The notes under the pieces were generated by a model, which was given only the letters and a program-made list of their open reading frames with translations, made no database searches and was not told where the DNA came from. Made by a program: the position numbers and the translations under genes. From Actinomadura livida (GTDB lineage: Bacteria; Actinomycetota; Actinomycetes; Streptosporangiales; Streptosporangiaceae): a stretch of 64,000 nt of DNA. This document shows, piece by piece, positions 1-7,764 of this stretch (positions are counted from its first letter, which is position 1; each line of letters begins with the position of its first letter). The stretch is from assembly GCF_014648675.1 (NCBI RefSeq), contig NZ_BMRO01000001.1, positions 556,021 through 620,020 of the forward strand. The letters are read 5' to 3'.

Positions 1-647
<647 letters not shown>

Positions 648-821
648 GCTCTTACCTCCCGCCCGGCGCCCGTCCAGGCGCCTACGGAAGAGAAGCTACG
701 GACGGTGACGGCGGCGGAGGATGGGTCCAGCACGCCGATCGGGGTAGGCAAAACCCTACTGTCGCTCCCCGCGGCGGCGATCCACCATGATGTCGGCGGG
801 GATGTCGGCCAGGATGAGGGC

Positions 822-1523
822 ATGGAAGCGGTACCGGAGGACTGGGAGCGCGCGCTGGCGATCGTCGCGCACCCCGACGACCTGGAGTACGGGGCCTCGG
901 CGGCCATCGCGCGGTGGACGGGCCAGGGCAAGACGGTGACGGAGGTGCTGGCCACCCGCGGGGAGGCCGGCATCGACTCGATGGACCCCGACGACGCCCG
1001 CCGGGTGCGCAGCGCGGAGCAGATCGAGGCGGCCCGCCGGGTCGGCGTCGACAACGTCGAATTCCTCGATCTGGCCGACGGCATGCTGGACTACGGGCTG
1101 CCGCTGCGGCGCGCCCTCGCGGGCGCGATCCGGTGGCACCGGCCCGAGGTGGTGCTGTCGATCAACTTCCGGGAGGAGTTCGCCGGCGGCGGCTTCAACA
1201 TGGCCGACCACCGGGTGCTCGGGCTGGCCGTCGCGGACGCGGTCCGGGACGCCGCCAACCGGTGGGTGTTCCGCGACCTCGACCTCGAACCGTGGCGGGG
1301 CGTCCGGTTCGCGCTGTTCGGCGGGTCGCCGCGCGCGACGCACTACGTGGACGTCACCGGCCACCTGCAGGCCGGCATCGACTCACTGCTCGCGCACCGC
1401 GTGTACTTCGCCGAACTCGGCGCGGACTTCGACGCGGCGGCCTTCCTCACCGGCATCGCCGAGGAGGGCGGGCGGGCCGCCGGCGTCCGGCACGCGATGA
1501 CCTTCGAGATGATCGGGTCCTAG
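822..1523 (+). CDS. PIG-L (LmbE-like) zinc-dependent deacetylase
   Basis: 233-residue member of the PIG-L family, metal-dependent N-deacetylases that act on N-acetylglucosaminyl conjugates in mycothiol, GlcNAc-PI and natural-product pathways. The N-terminal zinc motif AHPDD is at about residues 18-22 and the later metal-binding MADHR motif is near residue 130. The ATG at 822 is the only start that gives a normal N-terminus; its ribosome site (GATGAGGG) is close and weak. The stop codon overlaps that of the convergent bL37 gene. Substrate cannot be told from sequence: it is not next to mycothiol genes, so MshB or Mca is not claimed. Confidence 0.88.
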   Translation: MEAVPEDWERALAIVAHPDDLEYGASAAIARWTGQGKTVTEVLATRGEAGIDSMDPDDARRVRSAEQIEAARRVGVDNVEFLDLADGMLDYGLPLRRALAGAIRWHRPEVVLSINFREEFAGGGFNMADHRVLGLAVADAVRDAANRWVFRDLDLEPWRGVRFALFGGSPRATHYVDVTGHLQAGIDSLLAHRVYFAELGADFDAAAFLTGIAEEGGRAAGVRHAMTFEMIGS

Positions 1524-1600
1524 CGGCGGGCATTGGGCCGCCTGCCCTTGTTGCTCTTGCTGCGCTTGCGGGCCCGGCGTTTGCGCGTCTTCTTCGACAT
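1520..1600 (-). CDS. bL37-type ribosomal mini-protein (26 residues)
   Basis: Very basic 26-residue peptide, MSKKTRKRRARKRSKSNKGR followed by RPNARR. It resembles the actinobacterial 50S mini-protein bL37, known from mycobacterial ribosome structures as a short Lys/Arg-rich chain ending in a GKRPN-like tail. It would sit buried in 23S rRNA. The start ATG at 1600 is the only one; upstream the match to a ribosome site is poor (ATCGGGAC). Its TAG stop lies in the palindrome CTAG, which also supplies the TAG stop of the convergent PIG-L gene. Identification rests on charge pattern and tail motif, because the peptide is too short for stronger proof. Confidence 0.75.
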   Translation of the reverse strand: MSKKTRKRRARKRSKSNKGRRPNARR

Positions 1601-1731
1601 GTCCCGATTGAGCACCCGGCGGGCGTCCGAGGCAAGGGTCCGGCCGTCCGGCGCACGGCAGGAACCCGCCCGGCCGCACGACCGAAAAGCGTGCGGCCCG
1701 GCAGGCGGGTCCGGCGGGCGGGACGGCCCGG

Positions 1732-2550
1732 TCAGCGGACCTCGGTGATCTCGGGGCCGCGCTCGAAGGGGTTGAAGTTCTCCTCGCCCTCCGCGGCCTC
1801 CCCGTCTTCCTGGCCGGCCTCGCTGAACTCCTTCGGGATCTTCAGCTCCAGCAGGTCGCGCGGCGGCATCGGCGCGTCGCCGCGGTGCACGACCACGCCG
1901 CGCAGCACGTCCTCCAGGACCTGCCACTGCTCCTCGTCCTCGATCGCGGCGCCCTGCACCACGGCCTGGAGGAACCAGCGGGGACCGTCCACCCCGAGGA
2001 AGCGGATGATCTGCGGCGCCCACCCCTGCTCGACGAACTCGGCCGGGATCTGCTCGCGGACCTCCTGCGGCATCTCGGCGAGGACCTCCTCGGTCAGCGC
2101 CGCGGGCACCATCGCCAGCAGTTCGGGGCCGAACGGGCCCTCGCCCTCCTGGGTCTGGCCCTTGGCCTCCTCCTCGATGTCCCTGGCGGTCTCCCGGCGC
2201 ACGTCCTCCCAGATGCCGCTGCGCTTCGGCGCCGCGAACACCTGGAGCTGCATGGCGCTCTCCTCGTACTGCACGAGCACCGCGACGGGCCGCCCGTCGG
2301 TGGGGTTGCCCTCCGCGTCCACCTGGGTGGGCTCGATGTTCACCTGGAAACCCAGCCCGGGTGCCACGGGCACCTGCAAGGCTCCGAAATCGAGACGCTG
2401 GATCTCGGGGAAGGAGTCCTCGGAGTCCCACGGACCGCCTTCAGGGGACTCCGCCTTGGCGGGAGCCTCCTCAGCGGCCTCCGCCGGCTCCGCTTGCGCC
2501 TCGGTCCCCTTCTCGGGCTCCTCGGCCTGCCGGCGACGTCCAAAAGCCAC
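1732..2550 (-). CDS. DUF3710 family protein
   Basis: 272-residue actinobacterial protein of unknown function in the DUF3710 family. It has an acidic, Ala/Glu-rich disordered first 45 residues, a folded core (about 50-230) with conserved stretches such as RSGIWEDVR and GPRWFLQ, and an acidic tail. The GTG start at 2550 has GGAG nine bases upstream. It follows the dUTPase gene by a few bases in the same direction, the same order as in mycobacteria (Rv2696c-Rv2697c), so co-transcription is likely. No catalytic motif is visible. Some relatives are annotated as OB-fold or membrane-stress proteins; I do not assign a role. Confidence 0.85.
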   Translation of the reverse strand: MAFGRRRQAEEPEKGTEAQAEPAEAAEEAPAKAESPEGGPWDSEDSFPEIQRLDFGALQVPVAPGLGFQVNIEPTQVDAEGNPTDGRPVAVLVQYEESAMQLQVFAAPKRSGIWEDVRRETARDIEEEAKGQTQEGEGPFGPELLAMVPAALTEEVLAEMPQEVREQIPAEFVEQGWAPQIIRFLGVDGPRWFLQAVVQGAAIEDEEQWQVLEDVLRGVVVHRGDAPMPPRDLLELKIPKEFSEAGQEDGEAAEGEENFNPFERGPEITEVR

Positions 2551-2553
2551 GAC

Positions 2554-3045
2554 TCACGCTCCTTCTCGACTGTGCTCATTGTCCCCGGGACCAGGCGCGG
2601 GACCGAATCCGCCCGTGGAACCGAAGCCGTTCGCGCCGCGCGCCGATCCCGGAAGCTCGGCGACCTCGTGGAACACGGCCCGCTCCACCCGCTGCACGAC
2701 CATCTGCGCGATCCGGTCTCCGCGCCGAAGTCGCACGGTGGCGCGGGGGTCGGTGTTCAGCAGGGTCACCTTGATCTCACCCCGATAGCCGGCGTCGACC
2801 GTACCGGGTGCGTTCACTATGGTCACCCCCAACCTAGCGCCCAAACCGGACCGGGGGTGAATGAAAGCGGCGTAGCCGTCCGGCAGCGCGATCGCCACTC
2901 CGGTCGGGACCACGGCGCGCTCCCCCGGCGGCAGCTCGACGTCCACGGCGGCGACGAGATCGGCGCCCGCGTCGCCCGCGTGGGCGTACCGGGGCGGCGG
3001 CAGACCGGGATCCAGCCGCCGGATCAGCACATCGACCTTGCCCAT
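2554..3045 (-). CDS. dut: dUTP diphosphatase
   Basis: Trimeric dUTPase that hydrolyses dUTP to dUMP and pyrophosphate, keeping uracil out of DNA and feeding dTMP synthesis. All five family motifs are present in order: DAGADL, PRSGL, the [11 protein letters not shown] motif with the catalytic Asp, RGDRIAQMV, and the C-terminal Gly-rich [10 protein letters not shown] arm that closes over substrate. At 163 residues it is normal in length, with a short Pro/Gly-rich tail. The ATG at 3045 gives the usual N-terminus. It is the first gene of the dut-DUF3710 pair. Confidence 0.97.
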   Translation of the reverse strand: MGKVDVLIRRLDPGLPPPRYAHAGDAGADLVAAVDVELPPGERAVVPTGVAIALPDGYAAFIHPRSGLGARLGVTIVNAPGTVDAGYRGEIKVTLLNTDPRATVRLRRGDRIAQMVVQRVERAVFHEVAELPGSARGANGFGSTGGFGPAPGPGDNEHSREGA

Positions 3046-3238
3046 GGACTCACCTCATACGCGCCTGCCGGAGAACCCCACGACCCTACCCAGGGCGCGG
3101 CACCCGGCCGGCGCTGAAACGCCGCGCCGCGCGGGTCCGGCAGTCGACCCTATCCCGCGACGGGCGGTGACCACTTCCGGAAGGTTTGCCGCCAAAGCGA
3201 GAGATCACGCGTAGCGTCACGTCTGTTACCCGCGGTAC

Positions 3239-3264
3239 TTCTGTGGGAGGTGCGTCCCACAGAA
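3239..3264 (+). promoter_or_regulatory. Perfect 10-bp inverted repeat upstream of the Mau-like operon
   Basis: TTCTGTGGGA and TCCCACAGAA are separated by GGTGCG, just ahead of the ribosome site AGGGGAC and the ATG at 3275. It could be a repressor operator over the transcription start or a 5'-leader hairpin that hides or shields the ribosome site. No known regulator motif is recognised. Confidence 0.5.
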
Positions 3265-3274
3265 AGGGGACGGT

Positions 3275-3973
3275 ATGAGCGCACCCGGAAAGAACGTCAC
3301 CCACCGGTCGCTGGACGGCGTGCGGGTCCGGATCTCCGGTGCCCAGGACCTCCGGCGGCCCTGCACGTCGGTGGCGCGGATCGCCGACGGCGGGCGGCTC
3401 CACGAGATCTCCAGCGGCACCCGCGCGGACGCCCTGGCCTGGGCCGAGGACATCGGGCTCGACCGGTTCGAGCAGGAGTTCCGGATGCAGGGCGGGCGGC
3501 TCCGGGTGGGCCGGACGGCGGCCCGCGACGCCGAGACGGGGGTCAGCGACCCGGTCCTCGCGGCCGTGTGGGAGGGCCGCGGCCACGCGGTCTTCACGCA
3601 CCTGTACCACGCGCGGCCCGCGGACGCCGTGGCGTTCTTCGGCACGCTGCGGCTGACCGAGCACCCCGACGGGATCACCGCCGTCCCGCGCGGGCGGGCC
3701 CGGCGTCCCGAGCCCGCCGAGATGGTCAAGGAGGTCCCGGGCCTCGGGCTCCTGGAGATCACCGCGCTGAACCAGCAGACGCGCCGGCGGCTCCCCTCGT
3801 GGCGCGGCGCGCCGGTCGCGGGCGGGGAGCTGTTCCAGGACGTCGTCGAGGGCCAGGGCCCCTACTTCCTGCTCGCGCTGAGGTCGCTGCTGGTGACCGT
3901 CCTGCCCGAGGAGGACCGGGTGCGGGAGGTCCCGCGGCGCCTGGCCGGCCTGTCGGTCCAGGCGATCCGGTGA
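3275..3973 (+). CDS. Protein of unknown function, first gene of the Mau-like operon
   Basis: 232 residues, no signal peptide and no membrane segment visible, so probably cytoplasmic. It is Arg/Gly/Ala-rich with a mixed alpha/beta look. I recognise no family and no catalytic signature. The ATG at 3275 has AGGGGACGGT as ribosome site and follows a 10-bp inverted repeat. Its TGA overlaps the GTG start of the MauE-like gene (GTGA), so the two are translationally coupled. Context suggests a role in making or handling the secreted cysteine-rich protein encoded three genes downstream, but that is inference only. Confidence 0.7.
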   Translation: MSAPGKNVTHRSLDGVRVRISGAQDLRRPCTSVARIADGGRLHEISSGTRADALAWAEDIGLDRFEQEFRMQGGRLRVGRTAARDAETGVSDPVLAAVWEGRGHAVFTHLYHARPADAVAFFGTLRLTEHPDGITAVPRGRARRPEPAEMVKEVPGLGLLEITALNQQTRRRLPSWRGAPVAGGELFQDVVEGQGPYFLLALRSLLVTVLPEEDRVREVPRRLAGLSVQAIR

Positions 3974-4500
3974 CCGGGGCGCTCGCCGGGATCGCGGCGG
4001 TCGCGGTCCCGCTCGTGCTGCTGCTGTCGGCGGCCGGGCAGGCGCGCAGGCCCGCCCGGCTCGCGGCGGCGCTGCGGGCGCACGGCACGCTCCCCCGCGC
4101 CGCCACCGGCCCCGCGGCGGCCGCCGTGATCGCCGCGGAGGCCCTCGCCGGGGCGGGCGGCGCGGCGGCGCTGCTGCTCTGGGCGGACGGCCCCATGCGC
4201 GCGGCGTCCGCCGCGGCGGCCGTCCTGTTCGGGCTGTACGCGGGCTACGGGACGTACGTGGCACGGACCCGGCGCGGCGTTCCGTGCGGCTGCGCGGGCG
4301 GGGACACCCCCATGACCGGCTGGGTCGCGGGACGGGCCGCCGCCCTCGCCGCCCTGGCCCTCGCGGGCGCCCTGCACGGCCTGCCCGCGGGCCCCGCGGC
4401 GTTCGAGCTGACCGTCACCGCCACGGCGGGACTGGTGTTCGCGGTGCTGCTGTGGACGCTCCCGCACGCCATGACAGAGGAGAGGAGGCCGGCCGGATGA
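3970..4500 (+). CDS. MauE/DoxX-like redox-associated membrane protein
   Basis: 176-residue membrane protein with about four to five hydrophobic segments. A cytosol-to-outside loop carries a close cysteine pair in VPCGCAGG, typical of MauE-type proteins that pass reducing equivalents or help form disulfides in the small subunit of methylamine dehydrogenase. The GTG start overlaps the previous stop, and its own stop overlaps the next start (ATGA). In the known mau operons MauE and MauD work together on a cysteine-rich partner, and the same pair is found here. The family assignment is moderate, resting on topology, CGC motif and neighbours. Confidence 0.72.
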   Translation: MTGALAGIAAVAVPLVLLLSAAGQARRPARLAAALRAHGTLPRAATGPAAAAVIAAEALAGAGGAAALLLWADGPMRAASAAAAVLFGLYAGYGTYVARTRRGVPCGCAGGDTPMTGWVAGRAAALAALALAGALHGLPAGPAAFELTVTATAGLVFAVLLWTLPHAMTEERRPAG

Positions 4501-4979
4501 GCTTCCAGAACAGCGCGCTGCTGCTGTCTTGGGTGGCGATCCTGCTGCTCGCACTGGTGGTCGCCGGGCTGGTCCGGCAGGTGCACGCGCTGAGCCGGGG
4601 AGCCCCGGCCGGGCAGCGGACCGGGCTCGGGCCGGCGCCCGGCACGGCCGCGCCCGCGTTCGACCGCCTCGGGCCGGGCCTGGTGCTGTTCCTGGACCGC
4701 GACTGCGGCGTCTGCACCGAGGTGCTGGCCGCCGCCGCCGCGCCGGACGGCCCGGTGCCGGACGGCCCGCTGCACGCGGTCTTCGCGGGCCCGCCCGCCG
4801 ACGGCGTCCCGCCCGGCGCGAGCGTGCTCGAAGAGGAGCAGGACGGCCTGTTCGCCGAGTACGGCGTCCCCGCCACCCCGTTCGCCGTGCTCGTCGGCGA
4901 CGACGGGCGGGTGCGGGCCGCCGAACCCGTGGGCTCCCCCGAGGCCCTCCGCGAGCTGACCCTGGAGGCGACCCGATGA
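4497..4979 (+). CDS. MauD/TlpA-like membrane-anchored thioredoxin
   Basis: 160-residue protein with a single N-terminal membrane anchor (about residues 8-26) followed by a thioredoxin-fold domain outside the membrane. The redox motif is CGVC (C70 and C73) after FLDRD, and the cis-proline loop ATPF follows. MauD proteins are needed for correct disulfides in the light chain of methylamine dehydrogenase. Its start overlaps the stop of the MauE-like gene and its stop overlaps the start of the Cys-rich gene, so three successive genes are coupled. The likely substrate is that neighbour's 12 cysteines. Confidence 0.8.
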   Translation: MSFQNSALLLSWVAILLLALVVAGLVRQVHALSRGAPAGQRTGLGPAPGTAAPAFDRLGPGLVLFLDRDCGVCTEVLAAAAAPDGPVPDGPLHAVFAGPPADGVPPGASVLEEEQDGLFAEYGVPATPFAVLVGDDGRVRAAEPVGSPEALRELTLEATR

Positions 4980-5590
4980 CCGAGCCGAGGACCGACCCGA
5001 CGACCGAGCCGTCTGCCGAGCCGCTTTCAGGGCCGGTGATCGAGTTGGAGGACGTCCCGCCGCTGCGCGGCCCGCGTCCCGCCGGGGCGCGACGCGCCCG
5101 CCGTCGGCCCGTCCCGCCGGACGGGCCGACGCTGCGGCCCGCCCGGCGAAGCATCCTCACCGGGCTGTTCGCCGCCGGCGCCACCGCCGGGCTGAAGGCC
5201 CTCGGCGTCTTCCCGCCCGCGCGGGAGGCGGTGGCGTCCGGTTTCCAGCTGGCCGGCTACTACGACATCTATCCGCGGTGCCCGTCGTACGCGGCCGACC
5301 ACAACTGCTCCCCCGGCTGCGGGCCGAGCTACGCGTGCAGCTGGTGCTGCCGGACGAGCGGCAAGTACAAGGGCTTCCACAAGTCGGGCGTCTCGCATCC
5401 GGGCTGGTACAAGCTGCGTCCCAGCCAGTGCTACAGCGGCGGCTACGACGGGTGGCTGTGGGCGTACGCCAAGAGCTGCGGCAAGTGCACGAAGGGCGTC
5501 ACCTGGCGCTGCCACGACGGCTGGAAGAAGTCCAAGCAGGGCAACTGGTACAAGACCATCTGCCGCAAGGCGGTGACGTGCAAGAACTGA
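4976..5590 (+). CDS. Tat-type secreted protein with 12 cysteines, MauA-like by context
   Basis: 204 residues in three parts: an acidic/Pro-rich leader (1-52), a twin-arginine signal with RRSILTGLF (from R57) and a hydrophobic core, and a secreted domain after about residue 85. The secreted domain holds exactly 12 Cys (102, 111, 115, 121, 124, 125, 152, 168, 171, 179, 196, 202), enough for six disulfides, plus seven Trp and many Lys/Tyr. The methylamine dehydrogenase light chain also has 12 Cys, six disulfides and a Tat-like leader, and is matured by MauE and MauD, which are the two genes upstream. Spacing of Cys and Trp is not an obvious match to MauA, and no MauB or MauG homologue is nearby, so a quinone cofactor is not claimed. 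Confidence 0.78.
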   Translation: MTEPRTDPTTEPSAEPLSGPVIELEDVPPLRGPRPAGARRARRRPVPPDGPTLRPARRSILTGLFAAGATAGLKALGVFPPAREAVASGFQLAGYYDIYPRCPSYAADHNCSPGCGPSYACSWCCRTSGKYKGFHKSGVSHPGWYKLRPSQCYSGGYDGWLWAYAKSCGKCTKGVTWRCHDGWKKSKQGNWYKTICRKAVTCKN

Positions 5591-5745
5591 CGGCCGGGCG
5601 GGTGCGGCGGGGGCTGGCCGACCCGCTGCCGCCCGCCGCGGCCCTGGCGCTGCTGGCGGTCGCGGCGGCCGCGCTGGACGCGTCCGTCCTGTGCTGGTCG
5701 TCGATCGGGGCGCTCGCGGGGTTCTCGCTGTCCGGCAGCGTTTGA
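5578..5745 (+). CDS. Small membrane protein, 55 residues
   Basis: Short ORF from a GTG at 5578, overlapping the last 13 bases of the Cys-rich gene. After a basic N-terminus (RVRRGLADP) there is one hydrophobic Ala/Leu-rich helix of about 35 residues containing a single Cys. The next ORF (5764) is in the same frame and also encodes membrane segments, with only an in-frame TGA at 5743 and six codons between. It may therefore be a separate small protein of the operon or the front of a membrane protein interrupted by a stop codon. No family recognised. Confidence 0.45.
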   Translation: MQELTAGRVRRGLADPLPPAAALALLAVAAAALDASVLCWSSIGALAGFSLSGSV

Positions 5746-5763
5746 ACGCGCAACAGCGAATCC

Positions 5764-6318
5764 GTGCTGTTCTCGCCAGGTTGGCGGGCTCCCGTACGGC
5801 AGGGCGAGGTCCTGGCCGTCTTCACCCTCGGGCTGCTGGCCGGGGGCACGCTCAGCGCGGCGGTCGTCTGGCTGCTGTCCGGCCTCGCCGCGCCGCTGCC
5901 GCCGTCCGGGCGCGCGGCCGCGATCCTGGGCGTGGCCGCCCTCGGCGCGGCCCGCGAACTCGGCGTGCTCCGCGTCCCGCTTCCGCAGAACGCCCGCCAG
6001 ATCCCGCCCGAGGTCCTGCAGGCCCGGCTGCGCCGCGGCTCGCTGCAGTTCGGCTTCGAACTCGGCACTGGTGTGCGGACCTACGTCTCCGCCAGCAGCC
6101 CGTACGTCCTGGCGCTGGCGCTCCTCCTCAGCCACCAGGGCCTGGCCGCCACCCTCGCCACCGGCACCGCCTTCGGCGCGGGACGCGCTCTGAGCGCCGT
6201 CCTCACCTATCTGGCCCGGGACGAGCACCGAGGCGCCGCTTTGGCCGTCCGCATGCCGGCCGTCAAGACCACCGCAGCGCTGGCCATCCTGGCCGCCCTC
6301 GCCCTCCTGCTGCCGTGA
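5764..6318 (+). CDS. Polytopic membrane protein, last gene of the Mau-like operon
   Basis: 184 residues, about four to five hydrophobic segments, with a conserved-looking loop FELGTGVRTYVSASSPY between the second and third. The GTG start at 5764 has no clear ribosome site, so the true start is uncertain and could depend on translation from the upstream ORF in the same frame. The position at the end of the operon suggests a membrane partner of the MauE/MauD pair or an exporter of the secreted product. No family is recognised with confidence. Confidence 0.6.
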   Translation: MLFSPGWRAPVRQGEVLAVFTLGLLAGGTLSAAVVWLLSGLAAPLPPSGRAAAILGVAALGAARELGVLRVPLPQNARQIPPEVLQARLRRGSLQFGFELGTGVRTYVSASSPYVLALALLLSHQGLAATLATGTAFGAGRALSAVLTYLARDEHRGAALAVRMPAVKTTAALAILAALALLLP

Positions 6319-6432
6319 CCCCGCTACAGGGAGATCGCCCGGTTCGCCTTGACGTCCTCATTGGACCCCGATTCGATAGAAACCGAACCAGATTCTGAAT
6401 TTCGGACGCGGCTGCGAAGGTGGGTGCCCGGC

Positions 6433-7719
6433 ATGACGACCACGGCGCGGGACAAGGTCGACGGCAACCTGTCGAACCTGAAGTTCTGGGCGCTGCCCCC
6501 CGAACAGCGCATGGCGGCGTTCGCCCGGCTGCGGCAGCTGGACCACCCCGCGTTCTTCCCGGAGCTGAAGCTGCCGTTCGTGAAGACCGGGCCCGGCTTC
6601 TACGCGCTGGCCAGGCATGCCGACGTCGTCGAGGCCAGCCGCACCCCCGAGGTCTTCAGCAGCGAGCCCTGCTCCAACAGCATCGCCGACATGCCGGGCT
6701 ACCTCGCCCGCTACTTCGGCTCGATGATCAACATGGACGACCCCCGGCACGCCAAGATCCGGCGGATCGTGTCGCGGGCGTTCACCCCGCGCATCCTCGA
6801 GAAGATGGAGACCGACCTCCAGGCGTCCGCGACCCGGATCGTGGACGACCTCATCGAGAAGGGGTCCGCGGACTTCGTCACCGACGTCGCGGCCCGGCTC
6901 CCCCTCCAGGTCATCTGCGACATGATGGGCATCCCCGAGAGCGTCCGCCCGATGGTGTACGACCGGACGAACATCATCCTCGGCCTCGGCGACCCCGAGT
7001 ACAGCGGCGGCCGGGACTACACCCGCGACGGCATCACGGTCCTCGGCGCCCTGTACGGGCTCCTGAAGGTGATGGTCGCCGGGTACGAGCTGAACCACCT
7101 GGCGATGAAGCTGGCCCGCAAGCGGCGCCGGCGGCCCGGCGACGACCTGGTCTCCGCGCTGGTCGCCGCCGAGGTCGACGGCGAGCGGCTGACCGACCAG
7201 GAGATCGGCTCGTTCTTCATCCTGCTGGTGGTGGCCGGGAACGAGACGACGCGGAACGCCATGTCGCACGGCCTCAAGCTGCTCACCGACAACCCCGAGC
7301 AGCGGGCCCTGCTGCTGGAGGACTTCGACAAGCACATGCCCGGGGCCGTGGAGGAGATCGTCCGGATGTCCACGCCGGTCATCCAGTTCCGCCGGACGGT
7401 GACCCGGGAGTACGAGATGAACGGGCACCGGTACAAGACCGGCGACAAGGTCCTGCTCTTCTACAACTCCGCCAACCGGGACGAGACGGTGTTCGACCGG
7501 CCCGACGTCTTCGACATCACCCGCTCCCCCAACCCGCACGTCGGGTTCGGTGGCCCCGGCCCGCACTTCTGCATGGGCGCCAACCTGGCCCGCAGGGAGA
7601 TCACGGTGATGTTCCGGGAGTTGTTCACGCGCGTCCCGGAGATTCGCGCGACCGGGGAGCCCGACCGGCTGTTCTCCAGCTTCATCAACGGGATCAAGCA
7701 CCTGCCCTGCAAGGTCTGA
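6433..7719 (+). CDS. Cytochrome P450, CYP125/CYP124-like
   Basis: Heme monooxygenase of 428 residues. Motifs: I-helix AGNETTRN for oxygen activation, K-helix EEIVR (ExxR), and heme loop FGGPGPHFCMG with the thiolate ligand near C380. The overall sequence is closest in feel to mycobacterial CYP125/124/142, which oxidise the side-chain end of cholesterol or methyl-branched lipids (shared stretches include VAGNETTRN and NPHVGFGG). A substrate is not proven; redox partners are not in the window. I prefer the ATG at 6433 (GAAGGTGGG upstream). A TTG at 6349 would add 28 residues but lies in an AT-richer stretch that looks like promoter. The operon upstream ends 114 bases before. Confidence 0.93.
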   Translation: MTTTARDKVDGNLSNLKFWALPPEQRMAAFARLRQLDHPAFFPELKLPFVKTGPGFYALARHADVVEASRTPEVFSSEPCSNSIADMPGYLARYFGSMINMDDPRHAKIRRIVSRAFTPRILEKMETDLQASATRIVDDLIEKGSADFVTDVAARLPLQVICDMMGIPESVRPMVYDRTNIILGLGDPEYSGGRDYTRDGITVLGALYGLLKVMVAGYELNHLAMKLARKRRRRPGDDLVSALVAAEVDGERLTDQEIGSFFILLVVAGNETTRNAMSHGLKLLTDNPEQRALLLEDFDKHMPGAVEEIVRMSTPVIQFRRTVTREYEMNGHRYKTGDKVLLFYNSANRDETVFDRPDVFDITRSPNPHVGFGGPGPHFCMGANLARREITVMFRELFTRVPEIRATGEPDRLFSSFINGIKHLPCKV

Positions 7720-7723
7720 CCCA

Positions 7724-7761
7724 CGGCTCCCGGCCGCCGCGGACACGGCGGCCGGGAGCCG
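7724..7761. terminator. Bidirectional hairpin terminator
   Basis: A perfect 16-bp stem (CGGCTCCCGGCCGCCG and its complement) with a six-base loop lies between the convergent P450 and valS genes. There is no U-run, as is common in actinomycetes. Confidence 0.8.
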
Positions 7762-7764
7762 TGC

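Noticed and set aside
4976-5590. Calling the Cys-rich protein methylamine dehydrogenase light chain (mauA)
   Set aside because: Cys and Trp spacing does not match and no heavy chain or MauG is near; only the context and the count of cysteines agree.
6349-6432. TTG start for the P450
   Set aside because: The extra 28 residues lie in an AT-richer, promoter-like stretch; the ATG at 6433 has a better ribosome site and gives a normal P450 length.
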